A DNA stretch of 64,000 nucleotides from Chrysopilus asiliformis (lineage: Eukaryota > Arthropoda > Insecta > Diptera > Rhagionidae): the NCBI GenBank assembly GCA_964034945.1, contig OZ035961.1, forward strand, positions 60,190,084 through 60,254,083, in the 5' to 3' direction. How positions within the stretch are numbered: position 1 is the stretch's first letter; each line of letters opens with the position of its first letter. Shown here in pieces: positions 58,574-64,000 of the stretch. The notes beneath the pieces are model-generated. The model was not told the origin of the DNA. It searched no databases and worked only from the letters and a program-made list of their open reading frames with translations. Made by a program: the position numbers and the translations under genes.

Positions 58574-58609
58574 TAATAGCACTATATTATTATTGATATA
58601 GTGCTATTA
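58574..58609. repeat. Inverted satellite fold-back 1
   Basis: TAATAGCACTATAT (58574-58587) is the exact reverse complement of ATATAGTGCTATTA (58596-58609): a 14-bp stem with an 8-base loop. The left arm is satellite in inverted orientation, with GCACTATAT being antisense ATATAGTGC. It is the only kind of orientation switch seen in the whole array. Confidence 0.85.
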
Positions 58610-59299
58610 ATATTGATATAGTGATTATAATATTAATATAGTGATTATAATATTGATATAATGATTATAATATTATATAGTGATTTAATATTGCTATAGT
58701 GATTATAATATTGATATAGTGATTATTAAATTGATATAGTGATTATAATATTGATATAGTGATTATAATATTGATATAGTGATTATAATATCGATATAGT
58801 GATTATAATAGTGATATATTGATTATATAGTGATATTAATGTTGATATTCTGATTATAATATTGCTATAGTGATATTAATATTGATATAGTGATTATAAT
58901 ATTGCTATAGTGATATTAATATTGACATAGTGATTATAATATTGATATAGTGATTGCTATAGTGATTATAATATTGATATAGTGATTATTAAATTGATAT
59001 AGTGATTATAATATTGATATAGTGATTTAATATTGCTATAGTGATTATAATATTGATATAGTGATTATAATATTGATATAGTGATTATAATATTGATATA
59101 GTGATTTAATATTGCTATAGTGATTATAATATTGATATAGTGATTATAATGATATAGTGATTATTAAATTGATATAGTGATTATAATATTGATATAGTGA
59201 TTATAATAACGATATAGTGATTATAATAGTGATATGGTGATATTAATATTGATATAGTGATTATTAAATTGATATAGTGATTATAATATTGATATAGTT

Positions 59300-59340
59300 A
59301 TTATAATATTAATATTATAATATTAATATATTAATATAGT
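59300..59340. repeat. Self-complementary AT block
   Basis: TTATAATATTAATATTATAA is a perfect palindrome, followed by a second shorter one (TATTAATATATTAATA). It recurs near 60866 in the next unit and in shortened form near 62337. A slippage-derived cruciform-prone site. Confidence 0.55.
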
Positions 59341-60021
59341 GGTTATAATATTGATATAGTGATTATAATATTGATATAGTGATTTAATATTGCTACAGTG
59401 ATTATAATATTGATATAGTGATTATAATATTGCTATGGTGATATCAATATTGATATAGTGATTATTAAATTGATATAGTGATTATAATATTGCTATAGTG
59501 ATATTAATATTGACATAGTGATTATAATATTGATACAGTGATTATAATATAGATATAGTGATTATATTATATATATAGTGATTATAATATTGATATATTG
59601 ATTATAATATTGATATTAATATTGATATAGTGATTATTAAATTGATATAGTGATTATAATATTGCTATAGTTATTATAAAATTGATACAGTGATTATAAT
59701 ATAGATATAGTGATTATATTATAGATATAGTGATTATAATATTGATATAGTTATTATAATATTAATATAGTGATTATAATATTAATATAGTGGTTATAAT
59801 ATTGATATAGTGATTATAATATTGATATAGTGATTTAATATTGCTACAGTGATTATAATATTGATATAGTGATTATAATATTGCTATGGTGATATTAATA
59901 TTGATATAGTGATTATTAAATTTATATAGTGATTATAATATTGCTATAGTGATATTAATATTGACATAGTGATTTTACTATTGATACAGTGATTATAATA
60001 TAGATATAGTGATTATATTAT

Positions 60022-61588
60022 ATATGTAGTGATTATAATATTGATATATTGATTATAATATTGATATAGTGATTATAATATTGATATATTGATTATAATA
60101 TTGATAATTTGATTTTATAATAATAGCACTATATTATTATTGATATAGTGCTATTAATATTGATATAGTGATTATAATATTAATATAGTGATTATAATAT
60201 TGATATAGTGATTATAATATTATATAGTGATTTAATATTGCTATAGTGATTATAATATTGATATAGTGATTATTAAATTGATATAGTGATTATAATATTG
60301 ATATAGTGATTATAATATTGATATAGTGATTATAATATCGATATAGTGATTATAATAGTGATATATTGATTATATAGTGATATTAATGTTGATATTCTGA
60401 TTATAATATTGCTATAGTGATATTAATATTGATATAGTGATTATAATATTGCTATAGTGATATTAATATTGACATAGTGATTATAATATTGATATAGTGA
60501 TTATAATATTGATATAGTGATTGCTATAGTGATTATAATATTGATATAGTGATTATTAAATTGATATAGTGATTATAATATTGATATAGTGATTTAATAT
60601 TGCTATAGTGATTATAATATTGATATAGTGATTATGATATTGATATAGTGATTATAATATTGATATAGTGATTTAATATTGCTATAGTGATTATAATATT
60701 GATATAGTGATTATAATGATATAGTGATTATTAAATTGATATAGTGATTATAATATTGATATAGTGATTATAATAACGATATAGTGATTATAATAGTGAT
60801 ATGGTGATATTAATATTGATATAGTGATTGTTAAATTGATATAGTGATTATAATATTGATATAGTTATTATAATATTAATATTATAATATTAATATATTA
60901 ATATAGTGGTTATAATATTGATATAGTGATTATAATATTGATATAGTGATTTAATATTGCTACAGTGATTATAATATTGATATAGTGATTATAATATTGC
61001 TATGGTGATATCAATATTGATATAGTGATTATTAAATTGATATAGTGATTATAATATTGCTATAGTGATATTAATATTGACATAGTGATTATAATATTGA
61101 TACAGTGATTATAATATAGATATAGTGATTATATTATATATATAGTGATTATAATATTGATATATTGATTATAATATTGATATTAATATTGATATAGTGA
61201 TTATTAAATTGATATAGTGATTATAATATTGCTATAGTTATTATAAAATTGATACAGTGATTATAATATAGATATAGTGATTATATTATAGATATAGTGA
61301 TTATAATATTGATATAGTTATTATAATATTAATATAGTGATTATAATATTAATATAGTGGTTATAATATTGATATAGTGATTATAATATTGATATAGTGA
61401 TTTAATATTGCTACAGTGATTATAATATTGATATAGTGATTATAATATTGCTATGGTGATATTAATATTGATATAGTGATTATTAAATTTATATAGTGAT
61501 TATAATATTGCTATAGTGATATTAATATTGACATAGTGATTTTACTATTGATACAGTGATTATAATATAGATATAGTGATTATATTAT
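60022..61588 (+). repeat. Fold-back-bearing higher-order repeat, unit 2 (1567 bp)
   Basis: Second copy of 58475-60021. The next fold-back follows at 61688, 1567 bp after the one at 60121, one monomer longer than unit 1: an added ATTGATATAGTGATTATAAT monomer near 60500. Confidence 0.75.
60121..60156. repeat. Inverted satellite fold-back 2
   Basis: Same 14-bp stem and 8-base loop as at 58574, in the same HOR position. Confidence 0.85.
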
Positions 61589-61687
61589 ATATGTAGTGAT
61601 TATAATATTGATATATTGATTATAATATTGATATAGTGATTATAATATTGATATATTGATTATAATATTGATAATTTGATTTTATAA

Positions 61688-61723
61688 TAATAGCACTATA
61701 TTATTATTGATATAGTGCTATTA
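61688..61723. repeat. Inverted satellite fold-back 3
   Basis: Identical stem and loop to fold-backs 1 and 2. Confidence 0.85.
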
Positions 61724-62065
61724 ATATTGATATAGTGATTATAATATTAATATAGTGATTATAATATTGATATAGTGATTTAATATTGCTACAGTGATTA
61801 TAATATTGATATAGTGATTATAATATTGCTATGGTGATATTAATATTGATATAGTGATTATTAAATTTATATAGTGATTATAATATTGCTATAGTGATAT
61901 TAATATTGACATAGTGATTTTACTATTGATACAGTGATTATAATATAGATATAGTGATTATATTATATATGTAGTGATTATAATATTGATATATTGATTA
62001 TAATATTGATATAGTGATTATAATATTGATATATTGATTATAATATTGATAATTTGATTTTATAA

Positions 62066-62101
62066 TAATAGCACTATATTATTATTGATATAGTGCTATT
62101 A
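62066..62101. repeat. Inverted satellite fold-back 4
   Basis: Identical stem and loop. It lies 378 bp after fold-back 3. Confidence 0.85.
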
Positions 62102-63114
62102 ATATTGATATAGTGATTATAATATTAATATAGTGATTATAATATTGATATAGTGATTTAATATTGCTATAGTGATTATAATATTGATATAGTGATTATA
62201 ATATTGCTATAGTGATATTAATATTGACATAGTGATTATAATAACGATATAGTGATTATAATAGTGATATGGTGATATTAATATTGATATAGTGATTATT
62301 AAATTGATATAGTGATTATAATATTGATATAGTTATTATAATATTAATATTTAATATTAATATATTAATATAGTGGTTATAATATTGATATAGTGATTAT
62401 AATATTGATATAGTGATTTAATATTGCTACAGTGATTATAATATTGATATAGTGATTATAATATTGCTATGGTGATATCAATATTGATATAGTGATTATT
62501 AAATTGATATAGTGATTATAATATTGATACAGTGATTATAATATAGATATAGTGATTATATTATATATATAGTGATTATAATATTGATATATTGATTATA
62601 ATATTGATATTAATATTGATATAGTGATTATTAAATTGATATAGTGATTATAATATTGCTATAGTTATTATAAAATTGATACAGTGATTATAATATAGAT
62701 ATAGTGATTATATTATAGATATAGTGATTATAATATTGATATAGTTATTATAATATTAATATAGTGATTATAATATTAATATAGTGGTTATAATATTGAT
62801 ATAGTGATTATAATATTGATATAGTGATTTAATATTGCTACAGTGATTATAATATTGATATAGTGATTATAATATTGCTATGGTGATATTAATATTGATA
62901 TAGTGATTATTAAATTTATATAGTGATTATAATATTGCTATAGTGATATTAATATTGACATAGTGATTTTACTATTGATACAGTGATTATAATATAGATA
63001 TAGTGATTATATTATATATGTAGTGATTATAATATTGATATATTGATTATAATATTGATATAGTGATTATAATATTGATATATTGATTATAATATTGATA
63101 ATTTGATTTTATAA

Positions 63115-63144
63115 TAATAGCACTATATTATTATTGATATAGTG
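63115..63144. repeat. Inverted satellite fold-back 5 (shortened stem)
   Basis: The left arm TAATAGCACTATAT is intact, but the right arm continues as ATATAGTGATTATA, so only the inner 8 bp (CACTATAT with ATATAGTG) pair. The right arm has been replaced by the standard monomer, as by exchange or conversion with an ordinary repeat. Confidence 0.75.
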
Positions 63145-64000
63145 ATTATAATATTAATATAGTGATTATAATATTGATATAGTGATTATAATATTATATA
63201 GTGATTTAATATTGCTATAGTGATTATAATATTGATATAGTGATTATTAAATTGATATAGTGATTATAATATTGATATAGTGATTATAATATTGATATAG
63301 TGATTATAATATCGATATAGTGATTATAATAGTGATATATTGATTATATAGTGATATTAATGTTGATATTCTGATTATAATATTGCTATAGTGATATTAA
63401 TATTGATATAGTGATTATAATATTGATATAGTGATATTAATATTGACATAGTGATTATAATATTGATATAGTGATTATAATATTGATATAGTGATTTAAT
63501 ATTGCTATAGTGATTATAATATTGGTATAGTGATTATTAAATTGATATAGTGATTATAATATTGATATAGTGATTTAATATTGCTATAGTGATAATAATA
63601 TTGATATAGTGATTATTAAATTGATATAGTGATTATAATATTGATATAGTGATTTAATATTGCTATAGTGATAATAATATTGATATAGTGATTATTAAAT
63701 TGATATAATGATTATAATATTGATATAGCGATTATAATATCGATATAGTGATTATGATAACGACATAGTGATTATAATAGTGATATAGTGATTATAATAT
63801 CGATATAGTGATTATAATATTGCTATAGTTATAATAATATTAATATAGTGATTATAATATTGATATAGTGATTATAATATTGATATAGAGATTATAATAT
63901 TGATATAGTGATTTAATATTGCTATAGTGATTATAATATTGATATAGTGATTATAATGATATAGTGATTATTAAATTGATATAGTGATTATAATATTGCT

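Larger units (their letters stand above)
58475..60021 (+). repeat. Fold-back-bearing higher-order repeat, unit 1 (1547 bp)
   Basis: Markers move by 1547 bp between this block and the next: the fold-back at 58574 and 60121, TGATTTAATATTGC at 58681 and 60228. The variant mix (TATATTATATATATAG, TGTTGATATTCTG, TTAATATTATAATATTAAT) is peculiar to the right end of the window. Left boundary is read where similarity stops at about 58475/60022. Confidence 0.75.
61589..63360 (+). repeat. Rearranged fold-back repeat units
   Basis: After the fold-back at 61688 the block is cut short near 61777, jumps to the GATTTAATATTGCTACAG part of the unit, and reaches another fold-back at 62066, only 378 bp on. The next fold-back is at 63115, 1049 bp further. 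These are deletion-type derivatives of the 1547/1567-bp unit. Confidence 0.65.
15029..64000 (+). repeat. 20-bp AT-rich satellite array, segment 3
   Basis: The satellite runs without a single non-satellite insertion for almost 49 kb to the right edge, always in the same orientation except for five short fold-backs after 58.5 kb. The variant mix shifts along it. CGATATAG runs and GAAATAG markers dominate to about 44 kb. AGTAAATTG, TTAATAATG and AATTCTGATATAG strings mark 21-58 kb. TATATTATATATATAG and TGTTGATATTCTG strings mark the last 10 kb. No gene, RNA or unrelated repeat is visible. Sub-blocks are listed separately. Confidence 0.97.

Noticed and set aside
58574..58609. Rho-independent terminator at the fold-back.
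   Set aside because: The stem is AT-rich and nothing upstream is transcribed in a recognisable way. It is an inverted satellite fragment in a eukaryotic array.
1..64000. CRISPR array, because of short regular repeats.
   Set aside because: There are no distinct spacers; the whole sequence is repeat. No cas genes are present.
1..64000. Bacterial-type -10 boxes (TATAAT) in every monomer, or an AT-rich organelle control region.
   Set aside because: TATAAT is part of the monomer consensus, with no matching -35 box and no genes downstream. Tens of kilobases of head-to-tail monomer with a DNA transposon fits nuclear satellite DNA, not an organelle or bacterial genome.
1..64000. Telomeric repeat array.
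   Set aside because: The monomer is 20 bp, AT-rich and lacks the short G-cluster form of telomerase repeats. Some flies end chromosomes in satellites, but nothing in this window shows a chromosome end.

Overview
The window is almost entirely one satellite-DNA array. A 20-bp monomer, consensus TTGATATAGTGATTATAATA (17 of 20 positions A/T), runs head to tail in one orientation from base 1 to base 64000. This gives roughly 3,100 monomers, and both ends of the window lie inside the array. No intact gene, tRNA, rRNA, CRISPR array or operon is visible. The monomer has stop codons on both strands, and because 20 is not a multiple of 3 every frame meets them within 60 bp. The layout fits eukaryotic heterochromatin (pericentromeric or another satellite block). 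The only non-satellite DNA has an arthropod, probably dipteran, flavour: an ATCAGCTGAT E-box next to TTTGACAGC, and a fossil Myb/SANT-like domain of a kind that is numerous in insect genomes. The species cannot be named from this window.

The array is interrupted twice, at 6502-7318 and 14220-15028, by two copies of the same roughly 0.8-kb non-autonomous DNA transposon. It has 28-bp imperfect terminal inverted repeats starting CACCTC, three direct subterminal repeats of TATTCTTGAATACG, and a 3-bp target-site duplication ACT. It also holds a frameshifted remnant of a Myb/SANT-like DNA-binding domain. Both copies sit in the same array context and share the same frameshift. The element therefore inserted once and was copied with its flanks by a duplication of about 7.7 kb. 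Eight paralogous unoccupied sites further along the array (first at 19711) give the exact pre-insertion sequence.

Region by region: 1-18.4 kb is one higher-order-repeat (HOR) family, with periods of about 387, 397 and 1547/1567 bp and long-range copies at offsets of about 7.7, 8.5 and 9.1 kb. 18450-36987 is a clean tandem duplication of 9269 bp. 37-44.5 kb is a mosaic of pieces of that unit. 44.5-53.2 kb holds a 1928-bp tandem duplication and copies at offsets of 7100 and about 11987 bp. 53-64 kb is a younger-looking HOR zone marked by five fold-backs in which a short stretch of satellite is inverted; its period is again 1547/1567 bp.

The monomer behaves as an 8-bp slot (TGATATAG and variants) plus a 12-bp slot (TGATTATAATAT and variants). 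The changing combination of variants is what makes the HORs recognisable. One 8-bp variant (CGATATAG) creates TATCGATA, the DREF/BEAF-32-type motif of flies, often in runs at 20-bp spacing.
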